DNA of 64,000 bases, from NCBI GenBank assembly GCA_020638905.1, contig JACKHP010000007.1, positions 1 to 64,000 of the forward strand, in the 5' to 3' direction. Below, piece after piece: positions 43,710 to 52,340 of the stretch. Under the pieces are notes generated by a model. It worked only from the letters and a program-made list of their open reading frames with translations. It did no database searches and was not told the origin of the DNA. Both the position numbers and the translations under genes were made by a program. Origin of the DNA: Planctomycetota bacterium. Lineage in GTDB: Bacteria; Planctomycetota; B15-G4. The first letter of the stretch is position 1, and every line of letters begins with the position of its first letter.

Positions 43710-45244
43710 TGCGCGGACGGGGCGTCGCGCTGCTGCTGCTCGTGCTGTGCGCGTCACCCGCGCGCGGCGCGAGCGAGCGCACGCCGTCCGAGTCGCGCTG
43801 CGACGAGCTGGCCGCGCTGGCGCTCGTGACCACCGCCGTGCTCGAGTCGGGCGGCGGTTCCGACGGGCTGCTCGACGAGGCCTGCCGTCCGTTCGCCGAG
43901 GCGCCCGATCCCGCCGAGGTGCGTCCCGAGGTGGCGCGACGCACGCTCGTCGCCGCCGGACGGCTCGTCGACCGCATGGGCGAGCGTCGGCCCGCCGACC
44001 AGGCCGCGGTGACCGCCTTCTGCCTGGGTCTCGGCGCGCGCTACGCCGATCCCGACCCCGAGCTGGCCGCGGCCATCGTCTCGTGGACGGCGCGCGCCGT
44101 GCGCGTCGCCTACCGCTCCGAGACGCGCGATCCGCGTGACCTCGCCGCGCGCCTCGAGAGCGCACGCACGCTGGCCGCGTCGCTCGACGACGACGCCCGG
44201 GCCGAGCTCGCCGAGGCCTCTTCGATGCTCGTCGGACACGAGCTCGAGTCGGTGGCGACAGGCCTCGCCGACCTCGCGGGCCGGACGCCGGACGCGCACG
44301 CGCTGGTCGACGCGCTGCAGACGGCGCTGGCCGTGCGCGGATTGGCTCCCGACGCGGGTGTGTCGCTCGAGCAGCAGTTGCAGGGCGTCCTGAAGCCGCT
44401 CGAGGTGCGCGTGCTGTCCGACCAGGCGCTCGCGCGCGGCAGCCTGCCGTGGCCCGAACTGCTCGACGAGTGGACCGCGGTGCGCGACGACGGGCGCGTG
44501 ACGCTCTCGCCGCCCGGTCCCGACGTGGGACTGGCGGTGCTCGACGCCGACGGATCGCCGCTCGCGTTGCCCTCGCCGGCGGCGCTCGGCCTGAGCACGC
44601 CGTGGGTGCTCCCGGGACTGCGGTACGTGCTCACGCTGCACGGCACGCGGGACGTCCGCCTGCTGGTGGAGACCGAGTCGGGTGGCCCGCTCTCCACGTT
44701 CGTCCCGACCGAGGTCCCGGGCGACGCGGTGCTGATGCACCTGCTGCGCGACCGCGGCGAGCTGCGCGTGGTGCGTGCGCGGCCGTGGACGCGCCTCGAG
44801 TGGCTGAGGTTCCTCGGGCACGAGCTGCCCGACGCGCGCGTCGGCGGGCCGGGGGTCGACGCGTTCGCGACGGTGCGTTACGGCGCGGCCACGCCCGAGC
44901 AGCGCAGCGCCTGCGCCGAACCGGCGACCCGCGCCGAGGCGCTCGCCACCTTCGCGTCCGATCCCGCGGCCGGCGAGACGCTCCGCATCGACGCCGACCT
45001 GGGCGCGTCGCTGCGCGCCATCCGCGCCGGCGGCTACCAGTACCTCGAGCTGCTGCGCCTGCCGGGGCCCGAGGCGCCCGACGTTCTCGCTCTGCTGCGC
45101 GGCCTCGAGCCCGACGCGTTCGCCCGTGGCGGCGAGCTGCTGACGAGCACCTTCCTGTCGGGCGAGTCCGAGGCGCGCGACGTGCTGGTCACGTGCGACA
45201 TGGTCACGCTGGCCGAGAGCGCCCCGCGCGAGGAGCGGCCGTGA
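43709..45244 (+). CDS. T6SS-operon exported protein of unknown function 3
   Basis: 511 residues. It starts with a signal peptide (GVALLLLVLCASPARGAS, cleavage after about 20). The first 200 mature residues are helical (CDELAALALVTTAVLESGG, LVDRMGERRPADQAAVTAFCLGLG). The middle has a beta-rich pattern (RVTLSPPGPDVGLAVLDADGSPLALP...YVLTLHGTRDVRLLVETESGG), and the end is mixed. No known domain is recognised. Its start overlaps the previous stop (TGATG-type), and its stop overlaps the GTG of the kinase gene. The three exported unknowns and the kinase are therefore one coupled unit, and these proteins are candidates for envelope sensor parts acting on the kinase. Confidence 0.7.
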   Translation: MRGRGVALLLLVLCASPARGASERTPSESRCDELAALALVTTAVLESGGGSDGLLDEACRPFAEAPDPAEVRPEVARRTLVAAGRLVDRMGERRPADQAAVTAFCLGLGARYADPDPELAAAIVSWTARAVRVAYRSETRDPRDLAARLESARTLAASLDDDARAELAEASSMLVGHELESVATGLADLAGRTPDAHALVDALQTALAVRGLAPDAGVSLEQQLQGVLKPLEVRVLSDQALARGSLPWPELLDEWTAVRDDGRVTLSPPGPDVGLAVLDADGSPLALPSPAALGLSTPWVLPGLRYVLTLHGTRDVRLLVETESGGPLSTFVPTEVPGDAVLMHLLRDRGELRVVRARPWTRLEWLRFLGHELPDARVGGPGVDAFATVRYGAATPEQRSACAEPATRAEALATFASDPAAGETLRIDADLGASLRAIRAGGYQYLELLRLPGPEAPDVLALLRGLEPDAFARGGELLTSTFLSGESEARDVLVTCDMVTLAESAPREERP

Positions 45245-48200
45245 ACGGCAACGAGGCCCCGCGCAAGCCCGGAGCGAAGGGCGGACCCGATCCGAAGCGT
45301 CCGCACACGCCGTCGACCGGCGAGCTGCTCGGCGAGGAAGCCAAGCCCTGGTCGTCGCAGGCCTCGACCGGCAGCAACACGGGCGGGGACGTCGAGGCGG
45401 GCGACCTGGCCGGCATGATGAGCGTCACGACGGTCCCGGTGCGCAAGCTGGGCTCGGGCGGACAGGCCGACGTGCTGCTCGTCGAGCACCTCGGACAGCT
45501 CGAGGCGCACAAGGTGCTGCGCGTCGGACGCGGACGCGAGAAGGAGGTCTTCCGCGAGGCGCTGCACACGCGTCGCGTCGTGCATCCGAACATCGTCAAG
45601 GTGTTCGGCATCGAGAAGGTCGGCGACGTCCCGGTGCTGCGCATGGAGTACGTCGAGGGACGCGACCTGGGCCGTGTCGTCGACGACGAGGGCGCGCTGC
45701 CGGTCGAGCGCCTGGTGCCGATCGCGGTGCAGGTCGCCGACGCGCTGGCGGCCACGCACGAGCGCGAGATCGTCCATCACGACCTGAAGCCCGGCAACCT
45801 CATCCTGCGCAAGGACGGGCGCAGCGTCGTCGTGACCGACTTCGGCGTCTCGGCCGCGCTGCGCACCGGCGACGACGGCAGCAAGAAGGCGGGACGCGGC
45901 GGCACGCCGTACTTCATGGCGCCCGAGTTGCACTCCCCCGACGGACGCGGCACGCCCGAGTCGGACATCTGGTCGCTCGGCGTGACGCTGTACTTCCTCG
46001 CGTCGGGGATCTACCCGTTCCCGTTCGGGGACACGTCGCCCGCCGAGGCGGTCAAGAAGCCGCCGCGCGACCTGACGCGTACCCACCGCAACGTGTCGCC
46101 CGAGTTCTGGGCCATCCTGCGGCGCATGCTGCGCGACGACCCTTCGGGTGTCCGCTACACGACGATGCGTCAGGTGCGCGACGACCTCGACGCCTGCGGA
46201 CGCTCGGTGACGTGCCCCGACTGCGGCGCGGCCTTCCGTCTCGAGTCGGTGGCCGGCATGTGCCCCGAGCCGTCGTGTCACGGCACGCGCATCGCCGCGG
46301 CGGTCGAGGTGCTCGCGCTCCGGCGCACGGCCGAGACGGCCCTCGCCGAGTGTTCCTTCGACGACGCGAAGCGGGGCTTCACGTCGGCCGCGGCGGTGGC
46401 GAAGGCCTCCGGCGACGAAGAGGGAGCGCCGCGCCTGGCCAAGCTCGCCGAGGCGGTCGACGGCCTGCGCGCCGAGCACGACGCGTTGCTGGCCGAGGTG
46501 CGCGACCTGTTCGCGAAGGAGCGCGACATCGACTGCGTGCGTCGCATCCACGCGGCGCGGGTGCGCTTCTCGCGTTCGCCGGCCCTGCGCCAGGTGCGGG
46601 TCGAGGTGCGCGAGCGCATCCACGGGCTGTTCCGCGGCACGGAGCAGCTCGTCATGCAGAGCGTCCGGCGCCAGGACTTCCGCGCCGCGCGCGACGTGCT
46701 GACGCGCATGGACCACATCATGGGCGACCCGTTCGCCCGCTCCGAGCTGGCGCACGTCGCTGGCGACAAGCCGACCGACTTCCAGTGGCTGTACCAGGAG
46801 GTCGAGAAGAAGGAGCTGGCGTTCAACAGCTACTCGACGCGCGCGCGCGAGAAGATCGAGGCCTTCGACTTCGCCAAGGCGCAGCGGGAGTACACGCGGC
46901 TCGAGACCGAGTTCCCGTCCGAGCACAACGTGCGCATGCTCGCGGCGTTGCGGGAGGCCGCGCAGCACCACGAGGCGGCCACGGGCGTCCCCGAGTCCGA
47001 GCTCCAGGCGATCGTCGAGGACCCGGCGCGGCTGCTCTCCGAGGGCGAGCCGGCGCGGCTCGCCGCGGCCGCCGAGGGATGCCGCGCGCTGCTGGCGGCG
47101 TTCCCGATCGACACGTACCCGTCGTTCGAGCGCATCCGCCGCATCGAGCTTCTCGCCGGCCAGGCGGCCGAGGCCGTGCGGCTGGCGGTGCGCACGCGGC
47201 TCGAGGCGGCCGACCGCGCCCGGCAGGAGGGCGTCCTCATGCACGAGGTCGAGCAGCTCGGCGAGGCCCAGCGCATCATGGGACGCACCGACCTGTTCGA
47301 GGCCCGCGAGCGCGACGAGATCGAGGCGCGCTGCCGCACGCTGCGCAGCCAGTCGCGCAAGGTCGAGGCGCTCTACACCGACGCCGAGGCCGCGCTGCGC
47401 AACAACGAGTACGCGCGTGCCCACGCCGCGCTGGCCGAGCTGGCGACGATGGTGCCCGGCGACTACCGCGACATGGCTGGACTGCGGGCCGACGTCGACC
47501 GCCTGCGCGGCGAGGTCGCCGCGCTGAAGGAGCAGCTCGCCAAGGAGTTCGCCGAGATCGAGCGCGGGCGCTTCAACCTCGACACGGCCACGGCGGCGCT
47601 GCGCCACGCCGAGAAGCTGCACGCGTTGAGCGACGGCGTCACCCGCCGGACGCAGCTGGCCGAGATCGGCGGCGTGGCGGTGAAGCTCGTCACCTCGCAG
47701 CGTGACTTCCTGCAGGGCCCCGGCGAGGTCGACGACGTGGGAGTGGTGTCCTTCCTGCGCGACACCTTCGTGCCGGTGGCGCGCTCGTTGCCCGAGGCGC
47801 GCTGGCAGGCCCTGTGCTCGATCTCTCCCGAGCTGTGCCGCGCGATCTGTTCGCTGTTCGAGACGGCCATGCGTCGCGTGCTCCCTGGCGACGACGTGAC
47901 CACGACCCTGACGCGCGCCGAGGCGCTCGGCGCCACGATGACGTCGGTGCGTCCGCTGCTGGCGGCCGTGGTGGCCCCGGCGGGATCGAGCCATCCCGCG
48001 CTGGGCCTGGCACGTCGCGTGGCCGACGCGGTCGAGGGCACCGAGCGCCGCGAGGTCGAGGCCTGCGCGCCGCGCGCGTCGGCACTGCTCGGATCGCTCG
48101 ACGGATGCTGTCCTCCGGTCACGACCGAGGAGCTCCGGTTGGCGGGCGAGACCGTCGAGAAGGCGCGCGCCGCGGCGGCCCGTTCGCGTCGGCTGCTGCG

Positions 48201-49206
48201 CACCGTGCGACTCGCGGGCATCCTCGTGCCCACGCTGCTGGCGGTCGTCGGCGCCACGTGGGGCGGGTACATCTGGGGCAGTTCGAGCGCGAAGGCCGGC
48301 GGTCAGCGCACCGTCGAGACGACGCTCGACGAGTTCGTCCACGATCCGGCGCTGAGCGAGCTCGTCCACGACTGGATGGCCGGACACGACGGAGATCGAG
48401 GGGCGTACGTCGCCCGCGCGCCGTTCATCGCGCGCTGGATGTCGCTGCGCGACGATCTCGCCCGCCTGGCCGACGCCACCTCGCCGCCCGACGCGCCGAC
48501 CCGTGCGCGCCTCGAGCGCGCGGTCGCGTCCGGCGTCCCGATGCTGGCCGCCGACCGGCGCGTCTTCGTCGAGTCGTGGCGCGAGCCGCTACGCGACGCA
48601 TTCGACGCCGACCTCGGCGAGGCCGCCACGGCGTCGGCCGTGCGCGCGTTGCGCACCGCGATCGACTCGTTGACGCTCGCGCGCCCGGGTGACGGCGCGG
48701 GACGCACGCTGCGCCTGCGCATGGGAGAGCTCGTCGACGATCTCTCGCTCGCCGGTCGGCCCGCCGCCCGGTGCTCCGAGTCGATACGCACGTTGGCGGA
48801 TCTCGTCGGCGAATTGTTCGACGCGTCCGACGGCCTCCTGGCCGCGACGCGCACGGGCGAGGCCGATGCCGCCGGCCTGTTGCACGAAGCGCGGGTGGCG
48901 CAGGAGCGCCGTCCACAGGCCGCGGCGCGCGCGGGCGTGCCGCAGGCGGCCTGCGATGCGTTCGCCGTCCTGGGCGCAGTGGCGTTGCGGGCCGCCGCGC
49001 AGGAGGTGCTGTTGGCCGAGGTCCGCAGAGCGGCGACCGACGCGTCCGACGGAGCGGCCTTCGTGGGACGCGTGAGGGCGCTGATGACCGAGGTCACCGG
49101 TCTGGGCACGTCGTTGCCGTCCGTGACATGCCCGGTGGCCGACGATGTCGAAGGCCTCGTCGCGGGCGCCGTCGATGCGCTCACGAGCGGCCTCTCGGAC
49201 GGCTGA
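45241..49206 (+). CDS. Large membrane Ser/Thr protein kinase of the T6SS locus
   Basis: 1321 residues from a GTG overlapping the previous stop. The kinase domain spans about 65-320: glycine loop LGSGGQADVLLVEH, lysine in EAHKVLRV, catalytic loop HHDLKPGN (D181, with HHD in place of the common HRD), DFGVSAALR and APELHSPDGRGTPESDIWSLG. A four-cysteine zinc-ribbon-like segment (CPDCG...CPEPSCHG, about 325-345) follows. Residues about 345-985 are a long, mostly helical, acidic/basic domain. One transmembrane helix (about 990-1013, LAGILVPTLLAVVGATWGGYIWG) leads to a periplasmic C-terminal part of about 300 helical residues. By position it is the PpkA-type kinase of a threonine-phosphorylation pathway, but its size and domains differ from PpkA. 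Confidence 0.88.
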   Translation: MNGNEAPRKPGAKGGPDPKRPHTPSTGELLGEEAKPWSSQASTGSNTGGDVEAGDLAGMMSVTTVPVRKLGSGGQADVLLVEHLGQLEAHKVLRVGRGREKEVFREALHTRRVVHPNIVKVFGIEKVGDVPVLRMEYVEGRDLGRVVDDEGALPVERLVPIAVQVADALAATHEREIVHHDLKPGNLILRKDGRSVVVTDFGVSAALRTGDDGSKKAGRGGTPYFMAPELHSPDGRGTPESDIWSLGVTLYFLASGIYPFPFGDTSPAEAVKKPPRDLTRTHRNVSPEFWAILRRMLRDDPSGVRYTTMRQVRDDLDACGRSVTCPDCGAAFRLESVAGMCPEPSCHGTRIAAAVEVLALRRTAETALAECSFDDAKRGFTSAAAVAKASGDEEGAPRLAKLAEAVDGLRAEHDALLAEVRDLFAKERDIDCVRRIHAARVRFSRSPALRQVRVEVRERIHGLFRGTEQLVMQSVRRQDFRAARDVLTRMDHIMGDPFARSELAHVAGDKPTDFQWLYQEVEKKELAFNSYSTRAREKIEAFDFAKAQREYTRLETEFPSEHNVRMLAALREAAQHHEAATGVPESELQAIVEDPARLLSEGEPARLAAAAEGCRALLAAFPIDTYPSFERIRRIELLAGQAAEAVRLAVRTRLEAADRARQEGVLMHEVEQLGEAQRIMGRTDLFEARERDEIEARCRTLRSQSRKVEALYTDAEAALRNNEYARAHAALAELATMVPGDYRDMAGLRADVDRLRGEVAALKEQLAKEFAEIERGRFNLDTATAALRHAEKLHALSDGVTRRTQLAEIGGVAVKLVTSQRDFLQGPGEVDDVGVVSFLRDTFVPVARSLPEARWQALCSISPELCRAICSLFETAMRRVLPGDDVTTTLTRAEALGATMTSVRPLLAAVVAPAGSSHPALGLARRVADAVEGTERREVEACAPRASALLGSLDGCCPPVTTEELRLAGETVEKARAAAARSRRLLRTVRLAGILVPTLLAVVGATWGGYIWGSSSAKAGGQRTVETTLDEFVHDPALSELVHDWMAGHDGDRGAYVARAPFIARWMSLRDDLARLADATSPPDAPTRARLERAVASGVPMLAADRRVFVESWREPLRDAFDADLGEAATASAVRALRTAIDSLTLARPGDGAGRTLRLRMGELVDDLSLAGRPAARCSESIRTLADLVGELFDASDGLLAATRTGEADAAGLLHEARVAQERRPQAAARAGVPQAACDAFAVLGAVALRAAAQEVLLAEVRRAATDASDGAAFVGRVRALMTEVTGLGTSLPSVTCPVADDVEGLVAGAVDALTSGLSDG

Positions 49207-49428
49207 TCCACGGCTTCGGAACGCGCTGACGGGCTCTCCGCCCCCGTTACGCTTCTGGGTCGTGTGTGGTAGCCTGCGCCTTCTGACTGGCAGCCATCAC
49301 CGATGGAACGGTCCCGCGGACGGGCGATCGCAACGACGATCGAATCATCGTGGCACCGGGGGGCGGAACGGTTCGCAACCGGCCATCGAGCATTCCTCTT
49401 CACCTGCGAGAGCAAAGGAAACACGGCC
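49207..49428. other. Gap between the kinase gene and hcp; hcp promoter and leader region
   Basis: No gene seen. TTACGC (49247-49252), 17-bp spacer, TAGCCT (49270-49275) is a weak promoter candidate that would give hcp a leader of about 150 nt. No sigma-54-type TGGCAC-N5-TTGC site was found (a lone TGGCA at 49288 lacks its GC partner). The leader contains ATCG-rich short repeats around 49325-49350 but no strong hairpin. Confidence 0.35.
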
Positions 49429-49926
49429 ATGGCGTTCGATGCCTTCCTGAAGATCGATGGCGTTCCCGGAGAGTCGACCGATTCGTCCCACAAGGACTGG
49501 ATCGAGATCCTGTCGTTCAGCCACGGACTGTTCCAGCAGTCCTCCGGCTCGATGAGCAGCGGCGGTGGCGCGGGCGCAGAGCGCTGCGACCACTCGCCGT
49601 TCACCATCGTCAAGCAGCTCGACAAGGCCTCGCCGCTCATCGCGTTGAAGTGCTGCTCGGGCGAGCACATCAAGAACGTGACGGTGAGCCTCAACCGGGC
49701 CGGCGGCGACAAGGTCCAGTACATGGAGTACAAGCTCACCGACGTGCTGATCACGTCGTACCAGCCGGGCGGCTCGGCCGGAGGCAGCAGCAGCCTCCCC
49801 GTCGAGGAGGTGGCGTTCACCTACGGCAAGGTCGAGTGGACGTACACGCAGCAGAAGCTGGCGGACGGCACCGGCGGCGGCAAGGTGGCCGCGGGCTGGG
49901 ACCTCAAGTCCAACAAGAAGGTCTGA
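49429..49926 (+). CDS. hcp: T6SS tube protein Hcp (TssD)
   Basis: 165 residues, the normal size. Hcp forms hexameric rings that stack into the inner tube and may carry effectors. AFDAFLKIDGVPGESTDSSHKDWIEILSFSHG is the classic N-terminus, followed by FTIVKQLDKASPLIALKCCSGEHIKNVTVSLNRAGG and a C-terminal FTYGKVEWTYTQQ. AAAGGA lies 9-10 bases before the ATG at 49429. A 222-bp gap upstream suggests that hcp heads its own transcript, consistent with high-level expression. tssE follows after 79 bp. Confidence 0.97.
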   Translation: MAFDAFLKIDGVPGESTDSSHKDWIEILSFSHGLFQQSSGSMSSGGGAGAERCDHSPFTIVKQLDKASPLIALKCCSGEHIKNVTVSLNRAGGDKVQYMEYKLTDVLITSYQPGGSAGGSSSLPVEEVAFTYGKVEWTYTQQKLADGTGGGKVAAGWDLKSNKKV

Positions 49927-50005
49927 CGTCCGTCCGACGTCCGATCGTCGGTGACCCCTCCGGTGCCGCCCCTTGCGCCGGAGGGCTCCCGCCCCGGAGG
50001 GTGGC

Positions 50006-50518
50006 ATGGCGCGGCTGCACGACGCGACTCCCGCGCCCGAGCAGTCGGTGCTCGACCGGTTGCTCGACGACGAGCCCGAGTTGCGCCACAACGAGCCGCC
50101 CCGTGACTTCCGTGCGGGGCTCGACGCGCTGCGGCGCAACGTGCTGCGCGACGTCCAGTGGGTGCTCAACGCGCGCGCCGGCGAGATCTTCGGCGAGGAG
50201 GATCGCGACCGCCTCCCGAAGGACGGCCCCGAGCGCGTGCTCATGCAGAGCGTGCTGCGCTTCGGCCTGCGCGACTTCAGCACGCTCGACCTGCGCAACG
50301 ACACCCAGCGCGAGGCTCTGCGTCGGCGCATCCTGTTCGCGCTGGCCGCGTTCGAGCCGCGCCTGGTGAACGTGTCGGTCACGATCCAGTCGGCCGCCGG
50401 TGACGAAGGGCGCACGCGTTTCCACGTCGAGGCGCGCCTGCACTGCGATCCCGAGCCCCAGGCCATCGGTTTCGACGCGACGGTCATGTGGCGCAACCGC
50501 AAGGTCGAGGTGGTCTGA
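50006..50518 (+). CDS. tssE: T6SS baseplate wedge protein TssE (gp25-like)
   Basis: 170 residues. TssE is the gp25-like protein that starts sheath assembly on the baseplate. The conserved core GLDALRRNVLRDVQWVLNAR, followed by RDRLPKDGPERVLMQSVLRFGLRDFSTLDLRN, fits the family. I chose the ATG at 50006, with GGAGG exactly 5 bp upstream, over a frame start 11 codons earlier. tssF begins 4 bp after its stop. Confidence 0.92.
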   Translation: MARLHDATPAPEQSVLDRLLDDEPELRHNEPPRDFRAGLDALRRNVLRDVQWVLNARAGEIFGEEDRDRLPKDGPERVLMQSVLRFGLRDFSTLDLRNDTQREALRRRILFALAAFEPRLVNVSVTIQSAAGDEGRTRFHVEARLHCDPEPQAIGFDATVMWRNRKVEVV

Positions 50519-50522
50519 GGCG

Positions 50523-52340
50523 ATGGCCGGCGCGCACGACGACTTCGCCGGCGAGTACCTGCGAGAGCTCGAGGCCCTGCGACGCGAGGGTCGCGAGTTC
50601 GCGAACGACCATCCCAAGGTCGCCAACCGGCTGCGGCTCGAGGACAACCAGAGCCAGGACCCGCACGTCGAGCGCCTGCTCGAGGGCTTCGCGTTCCTGA
50701 CCGCGCGCGTACAGCGCAAGCTCGACGACGACCACGCCGAGCTCTCGGCCTCGCTGCTCGGGGTGCTGCATCCGCACCTCGTTCAGCCCGTGCCGTCGAT
50801 GGCGCTGGCCGAGGTCGAACTCGACGTCGAGCAGAGCGTGCCCGCCGCGGGCAAGCGCATCCCGCGCGGGACGACCTTCCTCACGCCACCGGTGCGCGGC
50901 GAGCCGTTGCGCTTCCGCAGCACCGCCGACGTGGTCCTGCACCCGATCCGCATGCTCGAGGCGCGGGTCGAGATGCCCGACGCGCGCTGTCTCGAGCGGT
51001 TCCCGCGTTCGCGTTCGGTGCTGCGCTGGCGGCTGGGCTGCGCCGGCGAGCACCCGTTCGGCGTCATGGCGATCGACGCGCTGCGCGTCCAGCTCAAGGG
51101 CGACCAGCGCCTCGTGCACGCGTTGTACGAGATGCTCACCACGAGCGTGGCGGGCGTCGAGCTGCGCTCCGGCGGCGAGGTCGTGGCGCGCCTGCCGGCC
51201 TCGTCCGTGCAACCCGCCGGACTCGACTCCGACGAGGCGTCGCTGCCGTATCCCCGGCGCTCGTTCGCCGGCTACCGCCTGCTGCAGGAGTACTTCGCGT
51301 TCCCCGAGAAGTTCCACGTCTTCCGGGTCGCGGGGCTCGACGTGCTCAAGGGACGCAAGCTGCGCGAGCTCGAGCTGAGGCTGGTGCTCACGCGCGAGTT
51401 CGAGATCGAGACGGCCGACATCGAGGCCGGGAACTTCGGGCTCGGATGCGTCCCGCTGGTGAACCTCTTCGCGGCGACGGCCGATCCGATCCTGGTCACC
51501 TCGTACCAGGGCGAGTACGACGTCGTGCCCGACTCGATGCGGCCGGCCGAGATGGAGGTGCACACCGTCGAGGGCGTGACCGGCGTCTCGAACCGCACCG
51601 GAGAGCGGCTCGAGTACCGTCCGTTCTACTCGCTCCGGCACGACGGCACGGCCGACGGCCCGCAGGCCTTCTGGCACATGCGTCGTCGGCGCAGCATGCG
51701 CGTGGGCGACCTCGGGACCGAGGTCTCGCTGGCACTCGTGCAGCTCGACATGACGCGTGCCGACGTGGCCGACCAGACGTTGCACGTCGATCTGCTGTGC
51801 ACGAACCGCGACATGCCCTCGACCATGGCCTCGTGGGGCAGCCCGCGCGACTTCTCGATCGAGGGCGTGACGGGCATCAAGAGCGTGCGCTGCCTGAACC
51901 GTCCGACGAAGTCGCAGCGCATCGACCTGCACGGGTCGGCGCAGTGGAGGCTCGTGAGCGCGCTGGCGCTCAACCAGCTCTCGCTCGTCGCCGAGGGACG
52001 CGACAACCTGCGCGAACTGCTGCGGCTGCACGACTTCGCCGACAGCCAGGCCTCGCGTCGTCAGATCGAGGGCATCGCCGACGTGCGCAGCGAGATCGTC
52101 GTACGCAGGTTGCGCGCGCACACGGGCGGCGGCTTCGGACGCGGCACGCTCACCACGCTCGTGCTCGACCGGGCCGAGTTCGTCGGGGGCTGTCCGATGC
52201 TGTTCGCGGCGGTGCTCGAGCGCTTCCTGGCGCAGTACTGCGCCGTGAACGCGTTCTCGCAGCTCGCGCTCGAGACGACCCAGGACCAGGGAGTGGTGCA
52301 CACATGGAGCCCTCGCACGGGGGAGCAGTCGATCCTGTGA
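50523..52340 (+). CDS. tssF: T6SS baseplate protein TssF
   Basis: 605 residues, the standard TssF (VasA/ImpG) length. The baseplate wedge is made of TssE, TssF, TssG and TssK. The start FAGEYLRELEALRREGREFANDHPKVANRLRL and the following DPHVERLLEGFAFLTARVQRKLDDDHAELSASLLGVLHPHL are the family's signature. LVNLFAATADPI and a conserved C-terminal RGTLTTLVLDRAEFVGGCPMLFAAVLERFLAQYCAVNAFSQL (L.. FxGSxYLFAxVL-type) also match. The ATG at 50523 follows the tssE stop by 4 bp. Confidence 0.95.
   Translation: MAGAHDDFAGEYLRELEALRREGREFANDHPKVANRLRLEDNQSQDPHVERLLEGFAFLTARVQRKLDDDHAELSASLLGVLHPHLVQPVPSMALAEVELDVEQSVPAAGKRIPRGTTFLTPPVRGEPLRFRSTADVVLHPIRMLEARVEMPDARCLERFPRSRSVLRWRLGCAGEHPFGVMAIDALRVQLKGDQRLVHALYEMLTTSVAGVELRSGGEVVARLPASSVQPAGLDSDEASLPYPRRSFAGYRLLQEYFAFPEKFHVFRVAGLDVLKGRKLRELELRLVLTREFEIETADIEAGNFGLGCVPLVNLFAATADPILVTSYQGEYDVVPDSMRPAEMEVHTVEGVTGVSNRTGERLEYRPFYSLRHDGTADGPQAFWHMRRRRSMRVGDLGTEVSLALVQLDMTRADVADQTLHVDLLCTNRDMPSTMASWGSPRDFSIEGVTGIKSVRCLNRPTKSQRIDLHGSAQWRLVSALALNQLSLVAEGRDNLRELLRLHDFADSQASRRQIEGIADVRSEIVVRRLRAHTGGGFGRGTLTTLVLDRAEFVGGCPMLFAAVLERFLAQYCAVNAFSQLALETTQDQGVVHTWSPRTGEQSIL

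Noticed and set aside
49207..49428. Sigma-54 promoter before hcp
   Set aside because: Many T6SS genes use sigma-54, but only one TGGCA (49288) occurs and no GC doublet lies at the required distance.
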